From contig NZ_PKUS01000023.1 of the NCBI RefSeq assembly GCF_002866825.1, forward strand, positions 1 to 64,000: DNA of 64,000 nucleotides, in the 5' to 3' direction. Below, in pieces: positions 28,002 through 37,835 of this stretch. The DNA comes from Pseudohalioglobus lutimaris. Its GTDB lineage: Bacteria; Pseudomonadota; Gammaproteobacteria; Pseudomonadales; Halieaceae. Position numbers and translations under genes: made by a program. Position 1 is the stretch's first letter, and every line of letters starts with the position of its first letter. The notes below the pieces were generated by a model that worked only from the letters and a program-made list of their open reading frames with translations, was not told where the DNA came from and searched no databases.

Positions 28002-29329
28002 GGGGTCACCGAGGCCCCCTCTTCAAAGTTGCTCGCCGGCGGCGACTCGACAATGGGCACTTGTGCGCGGACCTTGTCCCGCATCAGCAGCTGCACAGCT
28101 GTATTGGTCGCCACCCGATCCCGTACCTCGATCTCGAACAGCATGTTCTCGATCTCTTGTTCCAGGTCCGCGACGAATGGCGTCAGATCCTCTTGCGCGA
28201 TCTGCAAATTGGCGACATTAGGTTCTTTCATGCCGGAAATCAGCGCACGGCGAGCAATCATGGCCCGCTCCATAGTGCGCGAGAGTGCCATCTCAGCAGA
28301 CAGCCGGTTGATCAGCACCATCTGCTCATGCTCATTTTCTTCTCGGATGGCTTCGATCACGCGCCGACTGATCAGCATGCCCGGGCCACCGGAAACGGCC
28401 TCCAGCTCCGCGGCCGTCGGCGCGTCGTTCGACAGCACCAATGCCTCCAGATCTGTCGCGATCAGAACCTGTTCGATACCGAGCTGATGATTCAAGCCCA
28501 TGCCTGGGCGGGCGCTAATCTTGTCGCAGGCTTCACAGGTGCGAATCTTCTTCTCACCTATGACATCGATGACCCAATCAGACATCGCGGTGGGGTTGGG
28601 CCAATACTCACAGATCGGCGCGTCGGCGCAGCTTGCCGCCATGCTGGTGTTGTTCGCGGGGTTGCGCTGAAGTAGCTGGTTATAGCCGGCCCTAACGGTA
28701 TCGCCCACCAGCTCAATGGGAGCCTGACCGCGGCCCCCGCGCTGGGCACCTTCCACCCAGATCACACCCGCATCAATGCCAGCGGTATCCGCACTCGTCC
28801 GAGTCTGCAGGATCTCACTCCCTGCTGTGGATTCAGCGCCCCAGTAGCCACCCTTGGCGACCGATTCCCAACCGTTATGGGAAATCGCTTCGTCCATCAT
28901 GCCTACGATCTCTTCACATGACGTTTGCGCCAGGTGAAACTCTTCGGAGGCCTGCAGGACACCGTTCTGCAAGAGGTCATACAGCGCCGGGTTGACCTTC
29001 TGGATCACCAACGCCGGCAGAGATGCTACTGCGCCGGTCGCCGCACTCATCACGTTGTCCATCAGATCCGAAAATGAGCCCTTGATGCCCTGTAGCTGCT
29101 CTTCTACCGACAAGCTCATGTCAAAGTTGCCGCACATCAGATCCGTGTTCCATGCCACGGAACCGCCCAGCTCAAAGGTCTGGGGCCGGTTGCTGGCTGA
29201 CCGCGTGACGGGCTCGCCGCCACCCAGCAGATAATAGAACTCATCATCGACTGCAAAAGTCTGCTGCTGCCCCAGAACGAACAGGAGGATACCAAGGCAC
29301 AAAGTCAGTCGTTTCATTTTCTTATGCAC
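27998..29329 (-). CDS. Integrating conjugative element protein, PFL_4711 type
   Basis: 443 residues. A signal peptide is present whichever Met is used (KRLTLCLGILLFVLGQQQTFA), so the protein is exported. It contains several Cys (LMCGNFD, TSCEEIVG, SCADAPICEYW, CEACDKI) and ends in a helical segment. Members of this family are always found between the TraU-like and TraG-like genes; they probably take part in the outer assembly, as do TraH/TraN-like proteins in F. The start overlaps nothing; 11 bases follow the TraU-like stop. Confidence 0.8.
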   Translation of the reverse strand: MHKKMKRLTLCLGILLFVLGQQQTFAVDDEFYYLLGGGEPVTRSASNRPQTFELGGSVAWNTDLMCGNFDMSLSVEEQLQGIKGSFSDLMDNVMSAATGAVASLPALVIQKVNPALYDLLQNGVLQASEEFHLAQTSCEEIVGMMDEAISHNGWESVAKGGYWGAESTAGSEILQTRTSADTAGIDAGVIWVEGAQRGGRGQAPIELVGDTVRAGYNQLLQRNPANNTSMAASCADAPICEYWPNPTAMSDWVIDVIGEKKIRTCEACDKISARPGMGLNHQLGIEQVLIATDLEALVLSNDAPTAAELEAVSGGPGMLISRRVIEAIREENEHEQMVLINRLSAEMALSRTMERAMIARRALISGMKEPNVANLQIAQEDLTPFVADLEQEIENMLFEIEVRDRVATNTAVQLLMRDKVRAQVPIVESPPASNFEEGASVTP

Positions 29330-29340
29330 AGAGGGTTCCT

Positions 29341-30291
29341 TCAGAAGTGGAAGATCAAGACAGCACCTTCCTGCTCACAGCAGGTATAGGTACGCCAGAG
29401 CTGCCAGGCATTGCCGTTTACCGCGTTAACGCGGCTGCGGTAGGGGTCGGTGATACTGGCGGTGTCGTTGATGTCCGGCAGCACACGACAGGACATCACA
29501 GACGGCACCAACTGTTGCCAGAGGTAATCAGTGCTTTGGCTGGGGGGCCACTGTCCTTGCTCCGGGGAATACCAAAAATCCAGCGGGGTGTAGACGTGAG
29601 GCTGATGATCCTGCCGCACGAAATGTGCGGCCCGCTTGGCCCCCACCAAAGAGGCTTTGTAATCGTGCCCTTGTCGTACAAAGCCAATACGGGGGTACAG
29701 ACCGGCAAACACTGACGTGCCCGCGCGAACGCTGGTCAGCAGGTTGGCCATGGTCCAGGGTGTCTCGACCACGGGATCACGCCAATTCGGATCCAGCGTA
29801 CTGATGAAGTACGGGACCAAGGGCCAGGTCAGTGGTTTGCAAAACGGGATGCTGCCGCCGCCACCGGCGGCCAGGTGATACCCCAGAGTGCCGGGGCTGC
29901 CGAACACCTCGGCGTTCTTGAACTTCAGCGCCTGTTCGCGATTCGTCAGGCCGCCCTCTTCGCTAGCGCCACCTTCCTCCGCAAAGGAGGTCGGTGATAC
30001 AGCTCCCTGCGACTCAGGCCAGGGGCTTTGGCCCAGAATTGGGTAAGCATTCACGACCGCTTCCGGTATACGGTGACTGACCTTGATCGAGAAGTCGAAA
30101 TCACAGCCCGCGGTGGTGCAGGTCATCCACACACAGCCGCCGACAACCTGGTAATCAAGACAGGCCAGATCGATGGCTTCGCTCATGATTTCGCCGGTCG
30201 TGATGGTAGCGGTATCGGCCTGGCCAATCGGCATGTGTAGGGACAACAGGAGCAGGACACCGGCGAAGCCTTTGGCCATCTTAGCGCGCAT
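29341..30291 (-). CDS. TraU-like conjugation protein (PFL_4710 type)
   Basis: 316 residues from the ATG at 30291, which overlaps the end of the gene before it; the longer frame starts inside that gene. A signal peptide (GVLLLLSLHMPIGQA) precedes a Cys-rich periplasmic domain (CLDYQVVGGCVWMTCTTAGC), which is the TraU signature. TraU works with TraW and TrbC in pilus assembly and DNA transfer. Confidence 0.82.
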   Translation of the reverse strand: MRAKMAKGFAGVLLLLSLHMPIGQADTATITTGEIMSEAIDLACLDYQVVGGCVWMTCTTAGCDFDFSIKVSHRIPEAVVNAYPILGQSPWPESQGAVSPTSFAEEGGASEEGGLTNREQALKFKNAEVFGSPGTLGYHLAAGGGGSIPFCKPLTWPLVPYFISTLDPNWRDPVVETPWTMANLLTSVRAGTSVFAGLYPRIGFVRQGHDYKASLVGAKRAAHFVRQDHQPHVYTPLDFWYSPEQGQWPPSQSTDYLWQQLVPSVMSCRVLPDINDTASITDPYRSRVNAVNGNAWQLWRTYTCCEQEGAVLIFHF

Positions 30292-30691
30292 CGCGGTACC
30301 TCGCGATCTGGTCGACAGCTGCAGCCACATCGAAGACGCCGTACACCACATACTGCTCATCGACGAGGATGGCGGGGAGCTTCTCGATACCGTGCATCCA
30401 GGCCACTGTGGTTGCTTCAGCGCTCTGGCGCATCCGGGCGATCGCCGCCTGACCGCGAGGGGATTGGATGATCAACAGCGCCTTGTCCCTGGCCGCTGCT
30501 TCACTGCCCGGGTGGGGGAAGGACAATCTCCGGAGGGCATTGTCAGCATGGTCCAACACAAACAGGCGATCCGCCTGATCGACATGCTGCAGAGGAGGCA
30601 GACGATCAGCCGTGAATACCCACACGGTACCCTCGGCGGCCTGGGCCGCCAGGGTATGTATATATAGAAGGAAGAAGAGCGCGCTACGCAT
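30281..30691 (-). CDS. TrbC-like/PFL_4709-type conjugation protein
   Basis: 136 residues from the ATG at 30691, which overlaps the VirB4 stop (ATGCGTAG). It has a signal peptide (RSALFFLLYIHTLAAQAA) and a thioredoxin-like-looking C-terminus (EKLPAILVDEQYVVYGVFDV), as in TrbC/TraW-related proteins of F-type systems. Periplasmic; presumably acts with the TraU-like protein. Confidence 0.75.
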   Translation of the reverse strand: MRSALFFLLYIHTLAAQAAEGTVWVFTADRLPPLQHVDQADRLFVLDHADNALRRLSFPHPGSEAAARDKALLIIQSPRGQAAIARMRQSAEATTVAWMHGIEKLPAILVDEQYVVYGVFDVAAAVDQIARYRDAR

Positions 30692-33410
30692 CACGTATGC
30701 CCCTGGCGACATCGATTTCCTTAGCAACCTGAATGGCGGCTTCAACCTCGCTGATACCGTGCTCCCGCATCAGCGCCATACGGTGGGCTTTCTCGTGTTT
30801 CTCGGTCTGGGCCAGTGCCAGCATCAGGCTGGGTGGGACGTTTCTGAAAATGCTTTCAGTCACCTCGGACATCACCACACCCTCGGTGTACTGGCCCGGC
30901 GCCTTGCTGGCCGACAGAAGCATGTCCCGCTGGGCATCATCCACGCGTCGAAAGCGGGCTATCGCTTCCACTTCTTCCTTGGGCATCACCAGGCAGAGCC
31001 ACCACTCGACCATGTTCAGCATCTTCTTGGCGGCGTCCGGATAGTCCTCCATGTTCTGGGTTGCGCTCCAAAGCCATGCCCCCAGCTTGCGCCACATCTT
31101 CACGATCTTGACCAGAAACGGTGCTAGCAGGGGGTTGGTCGTAACAATGTGGGCTTCATCAATGGTGACCACGATCTCGCGCGCGCCGAACTGGTCCCGC
31201 TCCGCGATGTTGTTGATCATGTTGAGGCAGCTCACCACCGAAATCGCCAGGTGTGCCTCGTAGCCTTCACGGGCGAAAGTCGCGAGATCAATAATCGTGA
31301 CATCGGCCTCTTTCCAGGCCGTACCGGCGTTATTGAAGAGCTCACCAGAAAAACCATCACAGAAGAGGCCGATCGCATCGCCCATCTCCCGGAGCCTGCG
31401 GCGGACATCGGATTCGTACTCATCACCACGCGACATGGTGTAGAACGCATCACGCACGTCCTGGGTCAATGTGGGCCTGCCCTGCCGCTGGGTGATGGCG
31501 GCTGCGGACAAAATGGCATCGCGAATCATGCGCCGATCGGAGCGCGTCATGCGGGCCGCTTCCCTCGCCTCGCCGCCGGTAATCATCAACTGAGCCACGA
31601 TCTCCATCTCGCCCATGATGTCCCGGCTATCATCTTCGTCCATGTCCTCATCGGGTTCGAAGACCGGTCGCTCATCGAGTACTGAGTGGGCATCTTGGAA
31701 GGGTGACAGGGACACTCCACTGCCGGGTTTGAGCGCAACACGATTGACGGTCAGCCCCTGGGACGCATACCAGTCCCCCAACAGGCCAAAACTGTTACCT
31801 GCCTCAATAACGAACAGCCTGGGCCGGTGTACGGCCATGACATGGGCCAACATGCTCACCAGCGTGGCGGACTTGCCCGCCCCGGAAGGCCCCAATACCA
31901 GCATGTGCGCATTTTTCTGCCGATCAGCGCTGTTCAGGGGATCGAAGTACAACGGCTCCCCACCCCGATTGAACATGGCGATCCCCGGATTGCCGGTGCC
32001 ACGGCTGCGCCCAAACAGACAGGAGAGATTGGCGATGTGCTGGACCACGGTAATCTGGGCGCCCCGCCAGCCTTCCCGGGCATCCCGGTCCGCATCATAG
32101 ACCATGGGCAGGTTGCGAATCACCGCATCCAATGCAGTGAAGTCATCTCTGGGAGCTATCGCCCGGAAACCATAGTTCAGCAGTCGTGATCGAACGGCAT
32201 TGGTACGCTCATCCAGTTCCCGGATCGTTTGTCCCCTCAAATAGACCGCGTACTGTGCCCGGTACATCTTGTGGCGCTCACCCAGGATCTCCCTCGCTCG
32301 TATGCAGTCCTTGCGGACCTGGATGGATTCGGAGTTATCACCGATCGCCGACTCATCGATGTCGTCGATGTGCCCCTCGAGCGTATCCTGGGGGATGACG
32401 ACAATCGTGCTCGCGAACACACTGCCTGCGGGCAGCATGTCCATCAGGGCGTTGGTGGCATCGCCCCGCTTGGTTTCACCGGTGACATGCCCTACAAACG
32501 GTCGCCTGCGGATGCCGTCGATCGAGATACACCGCAGGGCGCTGGCCCCGAACCACCAACACCCCTGTTCTTTGTCGCTGCGCGGGTAGTCATAGAACAG
32601 GCTCTCGGCGAATTGGTCGCCGTAGGGCAGTGTATCGTCCTGGGTCCGCGTGGCCGCAAGAAAAGCCTTGCGATCGCCTCCGAACAAGCTGGAGCTGGGA
32701 TTAAAGAAATCGAGTAACCAGTCATGGAACTCTGCGCCATTCAAACGGCGCAAGCTCGCACCGGAGGGCTTCAGCGCGTGAGTGAACTTCTCGAGTACCT
32801 CATTGAGATTCACCAAGGAAGCATCGAGATCCCCGTCTTCGATGTCATGCTTACGACGGCCTCTTGCAGACACCAGCTTGCGATAGATCACCATGTAATT
32901 GCGTCGGCGCATGCCGCCCCAAGGCGCCTGGGTCACTGTGTTATCGACAAAGAGGCCTCCCTCACGGGTGATCCCCGTATAGTGCTCGCGCAGTACCTCC
33001 ATATAGGCAGCGGTGTATTGCGAGTCGCGCGCATCCGGTGTGGCGTAATCCCGTATGCGATCCACCATACCCTCGATCTGGGTATCGTCGAAGGTGTAAG
33101 TCTGGATGATCCAGGGTGAGCGGTCGTACTCCTCGAAGGAATCGGCCAGTGCCTCCTCGAGCGTGTCGCGTACCGAGGCCAGGTGCTCCTGCGTCCTGCC
33201 CGCTGTGCCGATGGGATTGATCTCGAACACAGCCCCCACTGAACGGCCATCCTCCAGCAAGACCGCTTCGTGGTCATCGAGGTACTCTACCCAAGGCAGA
33301 AAATCGACAAAGGACCGCTCGCGCTTATATCCCTGATCCGCCTCGCGTCGAGTCAGGGGCTGTTTCTTGATAGGAACAGGCTGCGTATCGATTTGCTGCT
33401 GTGCCGTCAC
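30684..33410 (-). CDS. VirB4/TraC-type conjugative transfer ATPase
   Basis: 908 residues from a GTG at 33410 (GTGA overlap with the lipoprotein stop). Walker A is LGPSGAGKSATLV near residues 507-519; Walker B is VVTIDEAHIV near 750. The N-terminal half is the VirB4 CagE/TrbE-like domain. This is the motor that powers pilus assembly and works with the TraD coupling ATPase. Size and gene order match the PFL_4706-type ATPases of this element class. Confidence 0.92.
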   Translation of the reverse strand: MTAQQQIDTQPVPIKKQPLTRREADQGYKRERSFVDFLPWVEYLDDHEAVLLEDGRSVGAVFEINPIGTAGRTQEHLASVRDTLEEALADSFEEYDRSPWIIQTYTFDDTQIEGMVDRIRDYATPDARDSQYTAAYMEVLREHYTGITREGGLFVDNTVTQAPWGGMRRRNYMVIYRKLVSARGRRKHDIEDGDLDASLVNLNEVLEKFTHALKPSGASLRRLNGAEFHDWLLDFFNPSSSLFGGDRKAFLAATRTQDDTLPYGDQFAESLFYDYPRSDKEQGCWWFGASALRCISIDGIRRRPFVGHVTGETKRGDATNALMDMLPAGSVFASTIVVIPQDTLEGHIDDIDESAIGDNSESIQVRKDCIRAREILGERHKMYRAQYAVYLRGQTIRELDERTNAVRSRLLNYGFRAIAPRDDFTALDAVIRNLPMVYDADRDAREGWRGAQITVVQHIANLSCLFGRSRGTGNPGIAMFNRGGEPLYFDPLNSADRQKNAHMLVLGPSGAGKSATLVSMLAHVMAVHRPRLFVIEAGNSFGLLGDWYASQGLTVNRVALKPGSGVSLSPFQDAHSVLDERPVFEPDEDMDEDDSRDIMGEMEIVAQLMITGGEAREAARMTRSDRRMIRDAILSAAAITQRQGRPTLTQDVRDAFYTMSRGDEYESDVRRRLREMGDAIGLFCDGFSGELFNNAGTAWKEADVTIIDLATFAREGYEAHLAISVVSCLNMINNIAERDQFGAREIVVTIDEAHIVTTNPLLAPFLVKIVKMWRKLGAWLWSATQNMEDYPDAAKKMLNMVEWWLCLVMPKEEVEAIARFRRVDDAQRDMLLSASKAPGQYTEGVVMSEVTESIFRNVPPSLMLALAQTEKHEKAHRMALMREHGISEVEAAIQVAKEIDVARGIRDA

Positions 33411-33940
33411 TGAACGCCCTCCTCAGCCTGCGGCTTGGCCGGCGCTGGCGTCGAGAGCAAAGCCTCCCCCGGGAGTCGGTACTCCACCCGCTCATACAGT
33501 GGTACGACGGTCGTGTAGCCAGGAATCGGGGCACGCGTCCGTGTGGCCAGGTGCGGATACACATAGATCACCAGGTCAGGATTTTCCAGCCGTGGGAACA
33601 GGTTATCTAGTTCAGTCTGCGTGGTGCGGGTGTACTCGACGTAGTCCAGGGGCTGTGGCGCCGGATCACTGTCTATTTGACGGTAGACTGCCTTGGCATG
33701 CTCGGTGAGCTTCTCCTCGCACGTCTTGGCGTCCTCTTCGAGCTCAAGGCTCCCGCATATCGTCTCGGGGTCGAAGGTCTCCACGACCGGCGCTTCGACC
33801 TCATCCAAGGCTTCACGGTAGATGTCCGCCATTTTGCGCTCGGATGGCAGCAGGATCGTCTCCTGCGTGGCGCATCCACCAAGGAGCGCCATACCCAGGA
33901 GTGTCGCTAGTTTAATCTTGTGGGTATCAGTCCAGTTCAC
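33407..33940 (-). CDS. Conjugation-region lipoprotein (TraV-like position)
   Basis: 177 residues from a GTG at 33940 behind GGGAGGCTACC; it overlaps the end of the VirB10-like gene. The lipobox LLGGCATQ sets the lipid anchor at about Cys22. The mature part is acidic, then Pro/Tyr-rich (TRTRAPIPGYTTVVPLYERV). It sits between the VirB10-like and VirB4-like genes, where the TraV/VirB7-like outer-membrane lipoprotein of the core complex is expected. Confidence 0.82.
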   Translation of the reverse strand: MNWTDTHKIKLATLLGMALLGGCATQETILLPSERKMADIYREALDEVEAPVVETFDPETICGSLELEEDAKTCEEKLTEHAKAVYRQIDSDPAPQPLDYVEYTRTTQTELDNLFPRLENPDLVIYVYPHLATRTRAPIPGYTTVVPLYERVEYRLPGEALLSTPAPAKPQAEEGVQ

Positions 33941-35312
33941 GGTAGCCTCCCGCTGCCAGGGCCGCATGGTTGGTCTTGCGGCCGTTGGGGTCATAGTCGA
34001 TTTCGATTTGTTCGGTGATGTGCATGGCGACTTCGGCGCCTGGCGGCACGTAGATCGCGTCAAACTGCTGAGCCTGGCGCTCGTCGAGCCAACGGGCGAC
34101 TTCCATGGAGCCATCGGCAATAGAACGACCCAGGATGTAATCTGAGGTGGAGCCATCTACCACGGTGTTCACCCCAGTACCGCTGCCGTCAACACTGGTG
34201 ATCTGAGTGGTCTGGCTTGCCGCCGCGGCCTCCGCCGCCGCTGAGGCGGTCACGACCCCCATACGCTGGGCAAGGTAGGTATAGGCATTGGTGATGCGTT
34301 CACCCACAACACAGGGGTTGCCGAAGGCGTCCGAAAGCTCGCCAATCTTGATATCCCGCTGACTGGCCGTCCCTTCGTAAATGTCCTGAGCCTTGGGCAC
34401 GGTACGGATCGTGCCGTCCTGGAACACGAAGGTCAGGCTGTACAGGTCGCCACGCACGCAACCGAGGGTCCAATCCCCCACGGCTCTGCCGCTGGCGATG
34501 GAATAGGCGACATCCGGTAACTCGATGCCATTGGCCATCAGGTTCTCTCGGCCGATGATCACTTTAAAGCTATAGGGATCCGTCACCTGGCCGCCAAACG
34601 GAACACGGCCCACCAATGCGGTCATCGCCGTCGATTTGACCAGGGTGGCGTTCCGGGGAATGGTGAAGTACGGAATTATGGGGTCTTCACCGCCACGCCG
34701 GCCAGCTATGCCGGGCAGCTCATCCAACGCAATCCTGCGCCGTAGGTCACTCTGGGCGTTGTCCAGGGTATCGAGGAGGCCTTCCTCACTGCCCTCCTGT
34801 CGGCCCAGGGGCTGAATCCACACGGTTTCACTCGGCTCGATAGAGCCTGCGGCAACCCCCAAACCGCCAGCACCGCGCTGTGACTGCGCATGCGCGAGTT
34901 TGCGCTCGGCTTCTTCCAGCCTACGCATCATAGACGCATACTCCGCTGAGGCCTGCGTTTGCACCTTCTGCTCTGCCTCGGTGAGCTTGGACTCCATACG
35001 GCGACCGATGGCATGCTCCATCTTCTGCAGGTCGGCGTTATCCTCCCGAAGCGCCGCATTGTCCTCGCGCAAGGTCGCCATGCCGTCTCTCAAGCTGCGT
35101 ACCTCACCGATCAGGGTAGCCACCACGTCTTTCTCGGTATCCCCTTCGATGCCCAGCCCAGCCAGCGCCGCCTCGCTAAGCTGCTCACCACCACCCACAT
35201 GCACGGCATCATTGGATACCGGACGGTCTTCCTTGCAGGCCTTTACGCCGATCAAGATGGCAACCAGAAGCAGCAGCACCGCGCCGTACTGCACAAACTT
35301 GTTCTGTCCCAT
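33927..35312 (-). CDS. TraB/VirB10-like core complex protein (PFL_4705 type)
   Basis: 461 residues: one N-terminal membrane anchor (QYGAVLLLLVAILIGVKAC), a coiled coil (about 60-150, with EVRSLRDGMATLREDNAAL), and a C-terminal beta domain (PRNATLVKSTAMTALVGRVP). This is the layout of TraB/VirB10 proteins, which span the envelope and gate the channel. Confidence 0.88.
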   Translation of the reverse strand: MGQNKFVQYGAVLLLLVAILIGVKACKEDRPVSNDAVHVGGGEQLSEAALAGLGIEGDTEKDVVATLIGEVRSLRDGMATLREDNAALREDNADLQKMEHAIGRRMESKLTEAEQKVQTQASAEYASMMRRLEEAERKLAHAQSQRGAGGLGVAAGSIEPSETVWIQPLGRQEGSEEGLLDTLDNAQSDLRRRIALDELPGIAGRRGGEDPIIPYFTIPRNATLVKSTAMTALVGRVPFGGQVTDPYSFKVIIGRENLMANGIELPDVAYSIASGRAVGDWTLGCVRGDLYSLTFVFQDGTIRTVPKAQDIYEGTASQRDIKIGELSDAFGNPCVVGERITNAYTYLAQRMGVVTASAAAEAAAASQTTQITSVDGSGTGVNTVVDGSTSDYILGRSIADGSMEVARWLDERQAQQFDAIYVPPGAEVAMHITEQIEIDYDPNGRKTNHAALAAGGYRELD

Positions 35313-35314
35313 GC

Positions 35315-36154
35315 TCAGATCCCCCGGACGACGGAGCGGATCGGCTGATCCGTCACGATAAAGAGGGTGGTCCGATTGCCAGGCCTGCCGCGCGGCTCGA
35401 GCTCGGTCTCAAAAAACGTGCTGGCCACGAAGTGCGGGGCTACACCGTTACGCCGAGCGCTGGTGGAGTGGCGCACCTTGCGGTTATCCAGGATCATCCG
35501 GTGGCTGTGCTCATTGGTGACAATGAACGCCGTGACATACAGACCATCAGCGGCCCAGGCCTTATGGGGCTGAACCACCAACCCTTTATGCCTGCCCTGG
35601 TCGTAGAGTGCTGTCAGATTGCCCTGCAGACCGACGGGTACGGGGCGCACACCCGGGACCGGTGCCACTAGCCTCGCGGGAGAGTACAGTTCTTGTGCCG
35701 CATAGCGGATCAGCTCAAACAGGGTTGCGGGGCTCTGCGCCGCACCACCCGCTCGCGCCGCGCTCGCTTCACCACGAGGCCCTGTGTCGGACAGCACCAA
35801 CTGTAGGGGGTCCATGTTCGCCGGCGGTGATTTCTCCACCCGGGCGGCCACATCGAAGAGGATGAACTCACCACTATCGAGACGCACTTTGATGCGTTTG
35901 GGGTCGAACGGCTCCAGGGCGGTCCAGTAGGCCGTACCGCCTGTGACTAGGGTCCGAAAGACATTGGTATTGGAGAGCTCCGGCGGAAGCCCGACCGCGC
36001 CATCTTGCGGCAGAATCACCATCTGCTCTACACCGACCACCAGATCCACATTGATGGGCGTCTTGCGCCAGGCCACTGTGGCGGCGTTCGCCATACCGAC
36101 AAACAGTGTTGCGGCCAGCATGCTAATTACATACCTATTTATTATCGTTCTCAT
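35315..36154 (-). CDS. TraK/VirB9-like core complex protein (PFL_4704 type)
   Basis: 279 residues with a signal peptide (ISMLAATLFVGMANA). The mature part is beta-rich (AYWTALEPFDPKRIKVRLDS; GLYVTAFIVTNEHSHRMI), like TraK secretins and VirB9. The ATG overlaps the preceding stop (ATGA), and the VirB10-like gene follows after two bases. Confidence 0.83.
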   Translation of the reverse strand: MRTIINRYVISMLAATLFVGMANAATVAWRKTPINVDLVVGVEQMVILPQDGAVGLPPELSNTNVFRTLVTGGTAYWTALEPFDPKRIKVRLDSGEFILFDVAARVEKSPPANMDPLQLVLSDTGPRGEASAARAGGAAQSPATLFELIRYAAQELYSPARLVAPVPGVRPVPVGLQGNLTALYDQGRHKGLVVQPHKAWAADGLYVTAFIVTNEHSHRMILDNRKVRHSTSARRNGVAPHFVASTFFETELEPRGRPGNRTTLFIVTDQPIRSVVRGI

Positions 36155-36786
36155 GCCGATTCGTCCTCCGCAATTTCAATCCGCCGCGGCGCCGCGGCAT
36201 AACAGTCCAGTGCCAATCCCCAGGGGTTGAGCTCCGGATCGACGTCATAGGACACCACGCTGATGGGGAAATGAATCAGGCGGTCTTTGACCCGTTCGCC
36301 CCGATAGGTCTCTTGAACATGCAGATCCAGGCCCACCACCCAGCTGTCATTGGAGGTCGCCTTCACCCGATGCAGGTTGTACCCGCGACCGGGGATCTCC
36401 CACACGGCGCGGGAGCGTCCATTGAGTTCATTGTTGCGGTTACGCGCGTTGTAGTCGGTCAGCCGCTCTTCAAAGCACGCAGGGGTCATGTAGTTCTTAA
36501 GCGTGTGAATCCGCTCGAAGTAATCGTCCTGGCCGTCATTGGGCCAGCGATTGAGTTGCTGAAAGATATAGAAGGTGAAGCCGTAAATGTTCGCCTTGGG
36601 AATCTCCCCCAGCTGTTGTTCTGCCCCCGTGCTCAGATCCGGCGGGTAGTGCAAGGTAATCGAGCTCGGCGCCCTCGCCCACCCGGTCAGAGCCAGAACC
36701 AGAAGCAGCACCAGAACCAGCACGGCACCAAGCAGCAGCTTGATCATGTTGTCCTTGCTGTGGAGTAAATTATCGTAACGGCTCAC
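36151..36786 (-). CDS. TraE/VirB8-like inner-membrane protein (PFL_4703 type)
   Basis: 211 residues from a GTG at 36786 that overlaps the TraL-like stop (GTGA); the frame can be extended upstream but only inside that gene. One membrane anchor (LLLGAVLVLVLLLVLALTGW) is followed by a periplasmic NTF2-like domain with YFERIHTLKNYMTPACFE. Fits TraE/VirB8, the assembly scaffold. Confidence 0.85.
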   Translation of the reverse strand: MSRYDNLLHSKDNMIKLLLGAVLVLVLLLVLALTGWARAPSSITLHYPPDLSTGAEQQLGEIPKANIYGFTFYIFQQLNRWPNDGQDDYFERIHTLKNYMTPACFEERLTDYNARNRNNELNGRSRAVWEIPGRGYNLHRVKATSNDSWVVGLDLHVQETYRGERVKDRLIHFPISVVSYDVDPELNPWGLALDCYAAAPRRIEIAEDESA

Positions 36787-37148
36787 TTGGTCCTCCAACG
36801 TTGTATGTCCCAGGTGCGGCTCTCGCGGATAAACACCTTGCTCGACAAGCCGTGATCCTGGAGCCAGGCACTCAAGGCCAACATGTGGTATTGCTTGGGC
36901 TTGCCGCGTTTGATGACGCGGAGGCGTTTGCCGGCCAGCCACATGCTCAAGAACACCATTCCTGCCACGCAGGCGAGCGACAGCAGTGCCTTGCCAATGA
37001 CAATGCCCACCAAAAGACAAATAGGCGTCCAGATAGCGAAGAAGATCATCAGCGAAAGCTTGATTTCAGAATTGGTCATCGATAGGAATACGACCGGCTC
37101 CTCGTTGAGCCGGTCAGGTATAAACTCGATGTCGCGACGTGCGTCCAT
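36783..37148 (-). CDS. TraL/VirB3-like inner-membrane protein (TIGR03750 type)
   Basis: 121 residues. It starts with a conserved short cytosolic stretch (FIPDRLNEEPVVFLSMTNSE), then two membrane segments (40-80), then a basic tail ending in WDIQRWRTK. This is the usual size and form of the gene between the pilin-like genes and the VirB8-like gene. Confidence 0.8.
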   Translation of the reverse strand: MDARRDIEFIPDRLNEEPVVFLSMTNSEIKLSLMIFFAIWTPICLLVGIVIGKALLSLACVAGMVFLSMWLAGKRLRVIKRGKPKQYHMLALSAWLQDHGLSSKVFIRESRTWDIQRWRTK

Positions 37149-37150
37149 GC

Positions 37151-37549
37151 CTAAAGAATCGCAGCCGCTTCAGTCAGCAGGAAGACGACAAACACCAGCA
37201 GCAGGACGCCTGCCCCGAAATTCATACCGAGTTGACCCCATGTCCCCTTACCATCTTGCACCTCACCGTAGGCACCGATGACATTGCGGCTAACCGCAAA
37301 AAACGCCAGTGTGGCAAGAGCAAGGCCTAGGAATATAAAGATGTCGTAGGCATAGTCCTGCATCAGCTGGATGTAGTTGCCGGCGGTGCTTCCCCGCGTC
37401 GGCGGCGCAGTCGTCGGCAGCTGTGCCATGGCAGGCACCGTGGTGAAGGCAAAGGTCACCACCGTTGCGGTCACCTTGCGGTACATATTGCGCAGTGGAC
37501 CGGTTGGTTTGGTCTCTGCCCCCAGGTTCTCAATTACTCTTTCAGTCAT
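37151..37549 (-). CDS. Pilin-like membrane protein (TIGR03745 type)
   Basis: 132 residues with a leader-like hydrophobic start ending in VPAMA, then two membrane segments (IFIFLGLALATLAFFAVS and GAGVLLLVFVVFLLTEA). The layout fits a VirB2/TraA-like pilin subunit or a minor pilin. It follows the other pilin-like gene by 25 bases. Confidence 0.72.
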   Translation of the reverse strand: MTERVIENLGAETKPTGPLRNMYRKVTATVVTFAFTTVPAMAQLPTTAPPTRGSTAGNYIQLMQDYAYDIFIFLGLALATLAFFAVSRNVIGAYGEVQDGKGTWGQLGMNFGAGVLLLVFVVFLLTEAAAIL

Positions 37550-37573
37550 AGAAGCGTTTCCTATAAAGGCTAG

Positions 37574-37825
37574 TCAAAGTGCCATGACGGCGATCACCAT
37601 CATCACGATAAAAGCCGCGCGAACGATCTTGCCGGCGGCATCCGGCACCGAAGTACCTGGACTCGAGAGGCCCTTGTAGCTGCTAATCGCTACCCAGGCC
37701 CACCAGGTCAGGATCAGTACGATCCCAACGGAAATAATGAACACACCCACTTCACCCGCATCGAAGCTGGCACCGGAGTTAGCGGCGTTGAACGCTGCAT
37801 TCTGGTCGGCATCCATCAATGACAT
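37574..37825 (-). CDS. Pilin-like small membrane protein (TIGR03758 type)
   Basis: 83 residues with two membrane segments (VGVFIISVGIVLILTWWAWV and IVRAAFIVMMVIAVMAL) joined by a short Pro/Gly loop. It resembles TraA-like pilins without a long leader. Together with the next gene it probably supplies the pilus subunit. Confidence 0.72.
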   Translation of the reverse strand: MSLMDADQNAAFNAANSGASFDAGEVGVFIISVGIVLILTWWAWVAISSYKGLSSPGTSVPDAAGKIVRAAFIVMMVIAVMAL

Positions 37826-37835
37826 CCGGTCCTCC